Positions 35,120 through 44,076 of a DNA stretch of 64,000 bases are shown piece by piece. The notes beneath the pieces are model-generated. The model made no database searches. It saw nothing but the letters and a program-made list of their open reading frames with translations, and had not been told where the DNA came from. How positions within the stretch are numbered: position 1 is the stretch's first letter; each line of letters opens with the position of its first letter. This DNA comes from JBMOUD01 sp049319665 (GTDB lineage Bacteria > Pseudomonadota > Gammaproteobacteria > Enterobacterales > Enterobacteriaceae): NCBI RefSeq assembly GCF_049319665.1, contig NZ_JBMOUD010000019.1:1-64000 (forward strand), read 5' to 3'. Position numbers and translations under genes: made by a program.

Positions 35120-35884
35120 TAAATCTAGACCGAGATTTATGCGATTTTCTCAAACCAGAATGGTGCAAATTTCGGTTTATTCAAGCTTGACCGAGCTTGG
35201 CGCGGTTTTAAGACCAGAATGGTGCAAATTTCGGTTCTTCAAATGCGGTGTTCAATTCAGCCTTCGGGCCGAAACCGAGCAAAGGGATGTAGGGCGCATC
35301 CCTTTGCAATCCCGCGCCTTTTCATTGATTTATATCGTATTCCAATTAGGCTATGTTTCAGGTACCACCGCGACAGGCGCAAATTTCATGGCTCCGCCAT
35401 CCCTTCCTTCGGGTTCGAGCTAACGATAATGATGTTATCTCTCCACCACTCGTCAGTGAAATTTTGAGTGCGCCACCAAGCTTTTACTTCAAAAGCTAAA
35501 CTGTCTTTGACCTTAAAAAACGCTAAGCGCACTCAAAATGCCACCGGTGGAGTGGTGAAAGACAATAGATTTATCGTTGGCTTGAACCCGGAGGCGGGGA
35601 GCCTGTAAGGCTGGCATTTGCGCGATAACGGAAGCCGCTGAAACATGGCCTCCACTGGATACTATGTTGAAGTAGCAAAAAGCGCGGGAAGCCGGAAGGG
35701 GCGGCGCTTACCGCCCCTTCGGTCGGTTTAGGCTGCGGCCTAATATTGAGAACCGCAGCTGATAAACCGAAATATTCACCGTTCTGGTTTTGATAAACCG
35801 CTCCAAGCTCGGTCAAGCTTGAATAAACCGAAATATTCACCGTTCCCGGTTTTACAAAACCGAATTAATCTCGGACTAAGATTA
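35120..35884. repeat. About 765-bp imperfect giant palindrome (nested inverted repeats)
   Basis: The two halves mirror each other around position ~35500. The best-matched arms are CAAGCTTGACCGAGCTTGG at 35182-35200 with CCAAGCTCGGTCAAGCTTG at 35803-35821, and ATTTTGAGTGCGC at 35461-35473 with GCGCACTCAAAAT at 35527-35539. Further pairs lie in between, including a GGGTTC...AACGATAA block and a CCCGCGC...GTTTCAG block. Near the ends a 24-base motif (ACCAGAATGGTGCAAATTTC...) occurs twice on the left and twice inverted on the right. No frame in it looks like a gene. It behaves like a miniature mobile or REP-like element, or an extremely long hairpin RNA. Confidence 0.85.
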
Positions 35885-35896
35885 CCCAAAAGTTGT

Positions 35897-35915
35897 TAAG
35901 CCCTTCTGGCTTAAA
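35897..35915. terminator. Short hairpin after the metallo-hydrolase gene
   Basis: TTAAGCC and GGCTTAA pair across CTTCT, about 30 bases past the 3' end of the minus-strand metallo-hydrolase gene. On the minus strand it is followed by CAACTTTTGGG. A weak terminator candidate. Confidence 0.4.
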
Positions 35916-35944
35916 GAAACCGCCCAGAATTCGGTCAAATTCCC

Positions 35945-36820
35945 CTATTGTGGCCACTTCATCTCGCCCTTGAGGACTTTTGCACTTAGCTCCAATGAGC
36001 TGTCGTCTTTAAGATTTGGATAGGCGGCTTTCATAGCGGCGATCAGCGCTTTTGAGTCTTTAGCCTTCGGCAGTTCTTTCTCTAATCTCAGTAGGTATTT
36101 TTTTGTGGCGGTAACGGATGCCAGACTCTGTGAGGCGCCTGGTAAGAAGTGCCCAGGAACTACCCATTCTGGTTTGAGCCAGGCAATTTGATCCAGCGAG
36201 GTCAGCCACTGATTGCGTTCGGTTTGGGTTTGCGTATCAGCAACCCAAGGATGAATATTATCACCATCAACCAGTACGCCACCGATTACCGCTTTCAACC
36301 CCGGTACCCACAGGAAGGTTCTTGCTGGGGAAACGCCTTTTATCTCTAAGCGGTTGCCTTCTAAGTGCAGCGTTTTGCCTTGCACTGGAGTAGGGACAAT
36401 AATCTCTTTCGGTGCGTTATCACCGAGTTTTGGACCCCAGAACGCTAATTTTTCTTTCTTGGTTTGATTAATTAAGTCGATGGTGGCTTGGGTTGCCAGA
36501 ATTTTTGCCTCGGGGAAGGCTTTATGTAGCGTTTCCAGACCAAAATAGAAATCAGGATCTGACTGGCTAATATAAATAGTGGTGAGGTTTTTACCGGTCG
36601 CCTTAATTTTGTCTACCAGGATTTGAGCATCATTACGCTGGAATTGCGCATCGATGAGCATGACGTTTTTATTGCCGCTAATAATCTCAGACGAGACGGG
36701 GAATATACTCTTCTCGCCCGGGTTATAAACTTCCATGGTCAATTTAGCTGGTTTTTCAGCGGCGTGAGCTGTGCCGAAAAAAAGGCTGAGAGCAGTCAAA
36801 CCCGTCAGGAGTAAGCGCAT
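35945..36820 (-). CDS. Secreted metallo-beta-lactamase-fold protein, lacking first two zinc histidines
   Basis: 291 residues with a Sec signal (MRLLLTGLTALSLFFGTAHA). The fold is that of the MBL hydrolases: VMLIDAQF, then the motif region TIYISQSDPDFYFGLETL near residue 81, and WVVPGHF near residue 222. In relatives the motif reads HxHxDH (for example ISHGHPDYYFG). Here Gln86 and Asp88 replace the two first histidines, while Asp90 and the late His are kept. Zinc binding and hydrolysis may therefore be altered or lost; a different metal or a non-catalytic role is possible. It is divergent from a LysR-type gene, which probably regulates it. Confidence 0.85.
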   Translation of the reverse strand: MRLLLTGLTALSLFFGTAHAAEKPAKLTMEVYNPGEKSIFPVSSEIISGNKNVMLIDAQFQRNDAQILVDKIKATGKNLTTIYISQSDPDFYFGLETLHKAFPEAKILATQATIDLINQTKKEKLAFWGPKLGDNAPKEIIVPTPVQGKTLHLEGNRLEIKGVSPARTFLWVPGLKAVIGGVLVDGDNIHPWVADTQTQTERNQWLTSLDQIAWLKPEWVVPGHFLPGASQSLASVTATKKYLLRLEKELPKAKDSKALIAAMKAAYPNLKDDSSLELSAKVLKGEMKWPQ

Positions 36821-36939
36821 AAGAATTTCCTTAGAAAAGTAAAATAATTACAAGATGTAACTACTATAGGTTGCATCTTCCGTAAGAAAAACCAGATAAT
36901 GCGCAACTGTTTGTTGCATAAATCGGACGAATTAATATC

Positions 36940-37851
36940 GTGGATAGAGTTACCGCAGCAGAGGTTTTTGTCGCTATTGTTGAGCGCGGCAGTATGGTTG
37001 GTGCTGCCGAGTACCTGAATATGTCGCGTGCCATGGTGACGCGCTATCTTTCTGAAATGGAAAAATGGTCAGGTGCGCGGCTATTACATCGTACTACACG
37101 CAAGCTTGGGTTGACCGATGCGGGCGAAAATACCTTGATCCGCTGCCGCAAACTTTTGCAAGTTACTGCTGAAATGCACAGTGTGGCGGATAATGGCCTG
37201 GAGGCCTTGCGCGGATTACTCCGCTTGAGTTGCTCGCAATCTTTGGCGCAGGGGGTTGTGGTGGCTGCGGTTACCGAGTTTTTACGCCGTCATCCTCAAG
37301 TTTCTATCGATCTGCAATTAGAAAATCGCACCATCAATTTAGTCGAAGAGCGTATCGATTTAGCGTTGCGTATCACCAATGAGTTAGATCCGAATCTTAT
37401 CGCTCGCCCACTGGCCGAATGCTGTTCGGTGCTCTGCGCGGCGCCGGCTTATTTAGCCGCTCATGGTACGCCACGAGAATTATCAGAGCTCTCTTTGCAT
37501 AATTGCCTGACTTATTCTTACTTCAATAAGAGTCTTTGGTATTTCGAACGTGATGGCAAAAATGTTGCGGTACCTGTCAGTGGTAATCTCAGCGCCAATG
37601 AATCGCTATTTTTATTATCGGCAGCAATAGAAGGGGCCGGTATTGTCTGTCAGCCACGTTATTCTGCTGCTCCGCTTATTGCCAGCGGCCAATTACAACA
37701 GGTACTCCCCGACTGGCAGCCGAAAAAAATGGGTATCTATGCCATTTATTCTACCCGTCGGCAAATGCCTGCCACGTTGCGCAGCCTGTTAGATTTCTTA
37801 GTTGAATGGTTCAATCAGCATCCGCGTTGGCTATCGCTGGTGGCGGAGTAA
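36940..37851 (+). CDS. LysR-family transcriptional regulator (GTG start)
   Basis: 303 residues. The N-terminal winged helix is AAEVFVAIVERGSMVGAAEYLNMSRAMVTRYLSEMEKWSGARLLHRTTRKL, with a typical LysR effector domain following. The start is GTG at 36940; no upstream ATG gives a better fit, and the ribosome site is weak. It is divergent from the secreted MBL-fold gene with a ~120-base shared promoter region, the usual setting for a LysR regulator and its target. The effector is unknown. Confidence 0.9.
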   Translation: MDRVTAAEVFVAIVERGSMVGAAEYLNMSRAMVTRYLSEMEKWSGARLLHRTTRKLGLTDAGENTLIRCRKLLQVTAEMHSVADNGLEALRGLLRLSCSQSLAQGVVVAAVTEFLRRHPQVSIDLQLENRTINLVEERIDLALRITNELDPNLIARPLAECCSVLCAAPAYLAAHGTPRELSELSLHNCLTYSYFNKSLWYFERDGKNVAVPVSGNLSANESLFLLSAAIEGAGIVCQPRYSAAPLIASGQLQQVLPDWQPKKMGIYAIYSTRRQMPATLRSLLDFLVEWFNQHPRWLSLVAE

Positions 37852-38225
37852 TCTTCTTATCTATTATCCGCCATACTTGAGTTTTATTGGGGATACATTT
37901 TTAAACATATTAACAAATACTTTGGCTTCAATTAGTTAGCATGAGAATTTATTTAGTTCTGTTTTGTGCCTGCGATGTTCACTAGCTATTTACCGAAAAA
38001 ACATGCTAAATCTGACGTTAATGTCAGCTTAATAAATACACATAAACTTTATGGATAAATTATTTCCTTGCTGATGTTTCGTATCCTGCCATTTCCACCT
38101 TTCTGTATTAACACGCGTTTGACCTATTGCTTAATAGGCCAGCGGTTATTTGTTTTTAACGACAGCGATTTCACCCCATAACGCTATTACAATGGTGAAA
38201 GAGGTTGCCAAAACTGGGAGTCAGT
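37852..38225. other. Intergenic region before the MFS gene
   Basis: AT-rich and without a supported gene. CTGAC and GTCAG form a small inverted repeat near 38012-38027. The region presumably contains the promoter of the MFS exporter. Confidence 0.3.
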
Positions 38226-39407
38226 ATGTCTGCTTCAACTGCGCCTGCTGCAAAAATGCCTATATCGCTATTGGCATTGGCGTTAAGTGCATTTGCTATC
38301 GGTACCACCGAATTTGTGATTATGGGCCTGTTACCTAATGTGGCTTTAGATTTGCACGTTAGTATCCCATTAGCCGGATGGCTAATCAGTGGTTATGCGC
38401 TTGGGGTAGCCATTGGCGCACCGATCATGGCGGTGTTGACAGCGAAGCTGCCACGCAAAATAACGCTGTTGTTGCTGATGGTGATTTTTATCGTCGGTAA
38501 TGTGATGTGTGCGTTTTCTTATAGCTACGGTTTCTTGATGCTGGCACGGGTGATCACCGCGCTATGTCACGGTGCATTCTTTGGTATTGGTGCAGTGGTT
38601 GCGGCTAATCTGGTGGCCCCGAATCGCCGAGCTTCAGCCGTAGCTTTGATGTTCACCGGCTTAACGCTGGCTAACGTATTGGGCGTACCTTTAGGCACGG
38701 CACTTGGACAGGCTCTGGGCTGGCGTTCGACGTTCTGGGCAGTGAGTCTTATCGGTATTGTGTCGCTATTCGCACTATATAAAAATCTGCCGGATAAAAA
38801 AGAAGAAGACGCGACCGATCTGCGTAAAGAGATCGCGGCGCTGGCAAGCGTTGGCTTATGGCTGTCACTGTCTATCACCATGTTATTCTCAGCCGCGATG
38901 TTTGCCATGTTTACCTACATTGCACCGATGCTGACTGATATTACGGGTATTACTCCGCACGGCGTCAGTTGGACCTTACTCTTGATTGGCGTGGGATTGA
39001 CGGTTGGTAATGTGCTGGGAGGACGCTTGGCAGACTGGCGTTTAGGGACTTCACTGACCCTAATCTTCGTCTTTATTACGGTGTTTTCCTCGCTATTTAG
39101 CTGGACCAGCGTGCATGTGATTAGCGCAGAGATTACGCTATTTATTTGGGCTATGGTTGCCTTCGCCGCAGTGCCTGCGCTACAGATTAACGTGGTGATT
39201 TATGGTAAGAACGCGCCGAATTTGGTTTCAACGCTAAACATTGCTGCCTTTAACGTTGGTAATGCGTTAGGCGCCTGGGTTGGCGGCGTTGTTATTGCTA
39301 GTGGAATGGGCCTGGCAACCGTGCCGCTGGCTGCCGGGGCGTTGGCTTTCCTGGGCTTTATTTTGTGTGCCATCACCTTCCGTCGTGCGGCGCGTAAAAA
39401 GGCTTAA
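38226..39407 (+). CDS. MFS exporter, sugar-efflux/YdhP-like (DHA1 family)
   Basis: About 393 residues with 12 predicted membrane helices. The DHA1 signature of arabinose-efflux relatives is visible: FAIGTTEFVIMGLLPNVALDLHVSIPLAGWLISGYALGVAIGAPI, then RVITALCHGAFFGIGAVVAANLV. The start at 38226 is chosen over 38205 because GGGAG lies 6 bases upstream. Substrate is unknown (sugars, purines or drugs in relatives). It is convergent with the leftward lysR gene, ending 8 bases from it. No regulator is directly linked. Confidence 0.85.
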   Translation: MSASTAPAAKMPISLLALALSAFAIGTTEFVIMGLLPNVALDLHVSIPLAGWLISGYALGVAIGAPIMAVLTAKLPRKITLLLLMVIFIVGNVMCAFSYSYGFLMLARVITALCHGAFFGIGAVVAANLVAPNRRASAVALMFTGLTLANVLGVPLGTALGQALGWRSTFWAVSLIGIVSLFALYKNLPDKKEEDATDLRKEIAALASVGLWLSLSITMLFSAAMFAMFTYIAPMLTDITGITPHGVSWTLLLIGVGLTVGNVLGGRLADWRLGTSLTLIFVFITVFSSLFSWTSVHVISAEITLFIWAMVAFAAVPALQINVVIYGKNAPNLVSTLNIAAFNVGNALGAWVGGVVIASGMGLATVPLAAGALAFLGFILCAITFRRAARKKA

Positions 39408-39415
39408 GTCTATTT

Positions 39416-40372
39416 TCAGCAGGCGAGGGCAGCATCAAGCCGCTGCGGAAAACGCCTCGCCTGCTGCTGACAATGCTCAATAAAGGTCGATACCAGCTCT
39501 GAAGCTGGGCGATGCAGTGGCCTTATCAGACTCACGGTAAAAGGTACCTGCTCGCTAAATTCCCGCACTACAATCCCCGTTTTTTTCGACAATTGGCCGT
39601 CTGTTACCCCTCTTTCTGCATAGTCTAATGCGGTAAGTGGGTTAACAATTGATATACCTACGCCTTGCGCCACCATGCTGCAAATTGACGATGCGCTGTG
39701 TGTTTCCATGACCTGGCGCCGTAAGATACCGCGTTCGCTAAATAACGTATCAAGGAGTTGGCGGTAGCTATCGGTCGCAGACAAGCTAATAAAGTTTTCG
39801 CCCTGAAAATCGGCAGGCGACAGGCGGGTTTTCTGCGCTAATGGGTGATCGGCTGGCAGAACACAGACTTCATTTAAGGTCAGCAAGGCTTGCCGCTCAG
39901 TGCCCGCTGGCGTGTGGCTGTTTTCTGTAATGCCCAGATCATAACGCTGCGCCGACAGCCACTCTTCAAGCAGCGGAGATTCTTGCGGAATAATGTTAAA
40001 GCTGACATCGGGATAGCTATCGAGAAAGGGCTTACAGATAACAGGCAGCAGTGATTGGCTAAATACCGGCAAGCAGGCAATCGATAATTGAGCCTGTTCA
40101 AACTGACGAATACCTTGGGCGGCACTGATAATGCGGTCCAGCCCATAATAGGAACGTTGTACTTCTTCAAACAGCCGTAAACCTTGCGCGGTAGGATAAA
40201 GTCGTCCTTTTACTCGTTCAAAGAGCTGTAAATTTAGCAGTTTCTCAAAGCGAGCCAGCTCACGGCTGACGGTGGGTTGTGAAGTTTGCAGCAGCGCGGC
40301 TGCCTCGGTCAGGTTACCGGCAGTCATCACGGCATGGAAAATCTCAATATGGCGCAGGGAAATGGTCGACAT
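39416..40372 (-). CDS. lysR: LysR, activator of lysA
   Basis: 318 residues and very similar to E. coli LysR (NLRHIEIFHAVMTAG-like start, then LLQTSQPTVSRELARFEK; later PQESPLLEEWLSAQRYDLG and GVGISIVNPLTALDYAERG). LysR activates lysA and represses itself in response to diaminopimelate and lysine. The frame extends upstream to 40465, but the ATG at 40372 matches the family N-terminus (MSTISLRHIEIF). It is divergent from lysA with a 189-base control region, as in E. coli. Confidence 0.94.
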   Translation of the reverse strand: MSTISLRHIEIFHAVMTAGNLTEAAALLQTSQPTVSRELARFEKLLNLQLFERVKGRLYPTAQGLRLFEEVQRSYYGLDRIISAAQGIRQFEQAQLSIACLPVFSQSLLPVICKPFLDSYPDVSFNIIPQESPLLEEWLSAQRYDLGITENSHTPAGTERQALLTLNEVCVLPADHPLAQKTRLSPADFQGENFISLSATDSYRQLLDTLFSERGILRRQVMETHSASSICSMVAQGVGISIVNPLTALDYAERGVTDGQLSKKTGIVVREFSEQVPFTVSLIRPLHRPASELVSTFIEHCQQQARRFPQRLDAALAC

Positions 40373-40561
40373 GGTGACACCGTTAGGCTGGGCAGCTAAA
40401 GCCATATCATAAATGAATAGATACTGGCTAAATAGATATTTTATCCCCGAATTTTCGCCGGGCATAATGACGCTATTGTTGCCATGCTTGTCGACTCGAA
40501 CAAACAGTTGTTCTGAACAAGCCGTTGGCCTGAACGAATTAGCCTTTGATCGGAGATTTCC

Positions 40562-41833
40562 ATGCCTTTTGCCTTAAACGATACCCGTACAGCGCTGAAT
40601 GCCGCCAATCTTCTGGCATTATCCCAACAATATGGTTGTCCGGTGTGGGCCTATGACGCTGAAATTATCAAACAGCGTATTAGTCAGTTGCGTCAGTTTG
40701 ATGTGATTCGTTTTGCACAGAAGGCCTGCTCTAACATCCATATTCTGCGTTTGATGCGTGAACAAGGTGTGCGGGTTGATTCGGTGTCGCTGGGCGAAAT
40801 AGAACGTGCGCTGCTGGCCGGTTTCCAGCCGGGAGTTCAGGCTGATGGCAGTAGCGAAATCGTCTTTACCGCTGATTTACTCGATCGTCCAACATTGCAG
40901 CGTGTCACTGATTTAGGCATTCCGGTTAACGCTGGTTCTATCGATATGCTTGAGCAAATTGGCCGTCAAAAAGCGGGTCATCCGGTGTGGCTGCGTGTTA
41001 ATCCAGGTTTCGGCCACGGCCATAGCCAAAAAACCAATACCGGCGGTGAAAACAGCAAGCACGGTATTTGGTATGCCGATTTGCCAAAAGCGCTTGCCGA
41101 GATTAAGCGCTATCAGCTCAAACTGGTTGGTATTCATATGCATATTGGCTCCGGTGTGGATTATCAACATCTGGAGCAGGTGTGTGATGCGATGGTCAAT
41201 CAAGTGATTGAATTAGGGCAAGATATCGAAGCCATTTCTGCGGGTGGTGGTTTGTCTACGCCATATCATTTTGGCGCTGAGACTATTGATACCGCGCATT
41301 ATTATGGTTTATGGAATGGCGCGCGCGAACGAATTGCTGCGCATTTGGGGCATCCGGTCGCGCTAGAAATCGAACCAGGTCGCTTCCTGGTTGCCGAGTC
41401 TGGTGCGTTGGTGGCCCAAGTACGTGCGATTAAAGAGATGGGCAGCCGTCATTTTGTGTTAGTCGATGCAGGCTTTAATGATTTGATGCGCCCGGCGCTA
41501 TATGGCAGTTACCACCATATCTCTTTGCTGCCAGCTGATGGACGTGATATTAGCAGCGAAACTCAGCGTGAATCGGTGATTGCTGGGCCGCTGTGTGAAT
41601 CAGGCGATGTCTTTACCCAGCAAGAGGGCGGTGCGGTGGAGACACGCTTATTAGGCGAAGTGAAAATCGATGATCTCTTGGTGTTCCACGATACCGGTGC
41701 TTATGGCGCCACCATGTCATCGAACTACAACAGCCGTCCATTGTTACCTGAAGTGCTGTTTGAACAGGGTGTGGCTCGCCAAATTCGCCGTCGCCAAACC
41801 ATCGAAGAACTACTGGCTTTAGAACAATTCTAA
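40562..41833 (+). CDS. lysA: Diaminopimelate decarboxylase
   Basis: PLP enzyme that decarboxylates meso-diaminopimelate to L-lysine, the last step of lysine synthesis. 423 residues, close to E. coli LysA (420). The PLP lysine is Lys54 in RFAQKACSNIHIL. HSQKTNTGGENSKHGIW, the PLP-phosphate loop ISAGGGLSTPY, EPGRFLVAESG and the catalytic GPLCESGDVF are all present. A clear GGAG precedes the ATG. A hairpin (ACCGAGGCTGA with TCAGTCTCGGT, 41844-41873) straddles the end of galR downstream and may terminate both convergent transcripts. Confidence 0.96.
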   Translation: MPFALNDTRTALNAANLLALSQQYGCPVWAYDAEIIKQRISQLRQFDVIRFAQKACSNIHILRLMREQGVRVDSVSLGEIERALLAGFQPGVQADGSSEIVFTADLLDRPTLQRVTDLGIPVNAGSIDMLEQIGRQKAGHPVWLRVNPGFGHGHSQKTNTGGENSKHGIWYADLPKALAEIKRYQLKLVGIHMHIGSGVDYQHLEQVCDAMVNQVIELGQDIEAISAGGGLSTPYHFGAETIDTAHYYGLWNGARERIAAHLGHPVALEIEPGRFLVAESGALVAQVRAIKEMGSRHFVLVDAGFNDLMRPALYGSYHHISLLPADGRDISSETQRESVIAGPLCESGDVFTQQEGGAVETRLLGEVKIDDLLVFHDTGAYGATMSSNYNSRPLLPEVLFEQGVARQIRRRQTIEELLALEQF

Positions 41834-41862
41834 GGCTCTACTAACCGAGGCTGATGTTCCTG

Positions 41863-42867
41863 TCAGTCTCGGTGATTAGCAACTGAATGACGTCTTACTA
41901 ATGTCGGGCTGAACATATGGGTCGTTTCTGGCAGACGTTTTTTGTGTGCCAATGCTAAAGCCAATAGTGCGGCCTGATTTGCCATGGCGACTATTGGATA
42001 GCGAATAGTGGTCAGGCGAGGGCGCAGATAGCGCGAGATAAGCACATCATCAAAGCCGACGAGCGAAATCTGTCCCGGCACATCAATACCGTTATCGCTG
42101 AGAACTGACAATGCACCAGCGGCCATTGAGTCGTTATAGCAAACAACCGCGGTAAAGTTTTTCCCCTGACCAAGCAACTCGGTCATCGCTTTTTCTCCGC
42201 CGACTTCATCTGGTTCACCGTAAGCGACCAAGCGTTCTTCTAAGCTTATGCCGTGTTCTTGCAGAGCATCAATATGGCCCTGATAGCGGTCTTTTACGTC
42301 AGAAATTGAGTGGTTTGAGCAGATAATGGCGATACGTTGATGACCATGTTGCAGCAAATGGCGTGTAGCCAGCCAGCCGCCATAACGGTCATCAAGTGCG
42401 ATACAACGTTGCTCAAAACCGGGCAGGGTTCGATTAATTAATACCATGCCAGGGATCTCAGTCATCAGATTAGTCAGCTCTTGTTCTGGCAACATTTTGG
42501 CATGTACCACCAACGCGGCGCAGCGGTGGCGGATTAACTGCTCTATCGCCTGACGCTCTCTATCAATGTTGTGATAGCTATTGCCGATCAACAAAAAATT
42601 GCCGGTGTTGTAGGCCACTTTTTCGACCGCTTTTACCATCACCCCGAAAAATGGATCCGAAACATCAGCAACCACTAACCCTAATGTTTCTGTTGATTGC
42701 TGCGCTAACGCCCGGGCATTGGCGTTAGGGTGATATTGCAGCTCCTGCATGGCATTAGATACCGCCAGGCGTGAATTTTCGCTCGCTTTTGGCGAGTTGT
42801 TGATCACCCGTGAAACCGTTGCTACTGAAACACCGGCCAGCCGAGCGACATCCTTTATCGTAGCCAT
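41863..42867 (-). CDS. galR: Galactose repressor GalR
   Basis: LacI-family repressor of 334 residues, slightly shorter at the C-terminus than E. coli GalR (343). The N-terminus MATIKDVARLAGVSVATVSRVINNSPKASE is nearly identical. CIALDDRYGGWLATRHLL and ICSNHSISDVKDR lie in the sensor domain. It represses galactose uptake and metabolism genes when galactose is absent. The frame extends 30 codons upstream, but the start at 42867 matches the family. It is convergent with lysA; in E. coli other genes (ygeA, araE) separate the lys genes and galR. Confidence 0.95.
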   Translation of the reverse strand: MATIKDVARLAGVSVATVSRVINNSPKASENSRLAVSNAMQELQYHPNANARALAQQSTETLGLVVADVSDPFFGVMVKAVEKVAYNTGNFLLIGNSYHNIDRERQAIEQLIRHRCAALVVHAKMLPEQELTNLMTEIPGMVLINRTLPGFEQRCIALDDRYGGWLATRHLLQHGHQRIAIICSNHSISDVKDRYQGHIDALQEHGISLEERLVAYGEPDEVGGEKAMTELLGQGKNFTAVVCYNDSMAAGALSVLSDNGIDVPGQISLVGFDDVLISRYLRPRLTTIRYPIVAMANQAALLALALAHKKRLPETTHMFSPTLVRRHSVANHRD

Positions 42868-42890
42868 AAATAATCCATCACTTTGTTTGG

Positions 42891-42902
42891 GTAAACGTTT
42901 AC
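42891..42902. promoter_or_regulatory. GalR/LacI-type operator upstream of galR
   Basis: GTAAACGTTTAC is a perfect 12-bp palindrome with the central CG and AAACG-type half-sites of GalR/GalS operators. It lies 24 bases before the galR start, so autoregulation is likely. Confidence 0.6.
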
Positions 42903-43038
42903 ATAGCCCGTTAGTTTTGCGGAAAAATACACGCTCCGCAAGGGACAGCGATCGCAACTTTTAAAATGAAAATCTGCTACCGCTAGAAAAGACGCAAATT
43001 GCTAATTTTTCAGCTGTTTCCTTGACAAACTTCTACTA

Positions 43039-43926
43039 TTATTCTGATTCGTAGCGGCCATAAATTTGCTGCATTTGCTCAACAATATTGAGCAATTCCG
43101 CCCCCGCCCCAGGTTTCCACAGTGCGACCATCGGATGAAGCAATCCACGTTGCCCTAATTCGGTATCCCATTGCACGACCTGTGGAGATTGTTGCGGCTG
43201 TAAATGGGTAGGTAAAAACGCCCAACCTTGCCCCAAAGCCAGTAAGGATTGTAACAATGCCAGCTCATTGACGATCTGAATATGATCGGAAATCTGCAGG
43301 CGTTTAGCCATTGGATCTGGCAAGTGTCTAAAGGGCATAAGCTGCATGCTGGAGGCCAGTGACAACAGCGGAACCGGTGTTGAGGTGGGGAAAAATCCCT
43401 CGCGGGCATACGCGGCAAATTCAATAGCGCCGACGGCACGCCATTTAAACTTTTCACTGATTGAACGGTTAACGGCCTGATAGATCCCCATATCGGCGTT
43501 TCCCTTTTCTAAAGCTAACTCAGCATCAGCCCGTTCCATCATTAATAAATCGAGCCGAATCCCTTGCTGGTGTAAGGCTTGGGTTAGTTCTACTAAGAAG
43601 GGACGCGGTGTGAAAGGGTCATAGCATAAGGTGAGTTGTTGACTGACTTGCTGTGGGATCTGCTCAGCTAATAAATTAAAGGCTTCTGCTTCTTGTAGAA
43701 ATAAACGAGCCTGACGATAGAGGCGCTGGCCTGCGGCGGTAAGTTGTAACGGGCGAGTGCTGCGATCAAACAGCGCATAACCGAGGTCTAATTCTAAATA
43801 CTCGATCAATTCGCTGACGGTAGTGCGATCTTTTCTTAATCGTTTAGCCGCCTGCGTCAAATTGCCTGCTTCGCAGACGCTGGTGAAGGCTTCAATTTGT
43901 GCCAATGAAAACCGTATTTGCGCCAT
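43039..43926 (-). CDS. LysR-family transcriptional regulator
   Basis: 295 residues with an N-terminal winged helix (RFSLAQIEAFTSVCEAGNLTQAAKRLRKDRTTVSELIEYLELDLGYALFDRSTRPLQLT) and a LysR effector domain. It is divergent from the secreted Ntn hydrolase gene across ~150 bases, so that gene is the probable target. It is inserted between galR and the omr sRNA locus, where E. coli has no such pair. The RTTVSE recognition helix is a somewhat unusual variant of the family TTVSRQ pattern. Confidence 0.88.
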   Translation of the reverse strand: MAQIRFSLAQIEAFTSVCEAGNLTQAAKRLRKDRTTVSELIEYLELDLGYALFDRSTRPLQLTAAGQRLYRQARLFLQEAEAFNLLAEQIPQQVSQQLTLCYDPFTPRPFLVELTQALHQQGIRLDLLMMERADAELALEKGNADMGIYQAVNRSISEKFKWRAVGAIEFAAYAREGFFPTSTPVPLLSLASSMQLMPFRHLPDPMAKRLQISDHIQIVNELALLQSLLALGQGWAFLPTHLQPQQSPQVVQWDTELGQRGLLHPMVALWKPGAGAELLNIVEQMQQIYGRYESE

Positions 43927-44076
43927 CTTTTCCTATTCGCTCCTTGAATTTTTACGGGGGGATTTCCCCCGTTAATGCACTCTAACAGAGGCGATTGTCG
44001 CTTTACTATCGCTGCATTGAAAAGCGGTGGCAATGAACATGCCCTGCATAGGACAGTGAAAAAATAAGGAAGCAAT

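Noticed and set aside
35139..35840. Open frames within the giant palindrome
   Set aside because: They exist on both strands as mirrored copies (for example both begin with similar SVYSSLTELGAV segments), as expected from an inverted repeat rather than coding genes.
41844..41873. Intrinsic terminator between lysA and galR
   Set aside because: The stem is real but no T-tract follows on either strand, so it is mentioned with lysA rather than listed as a terminator.
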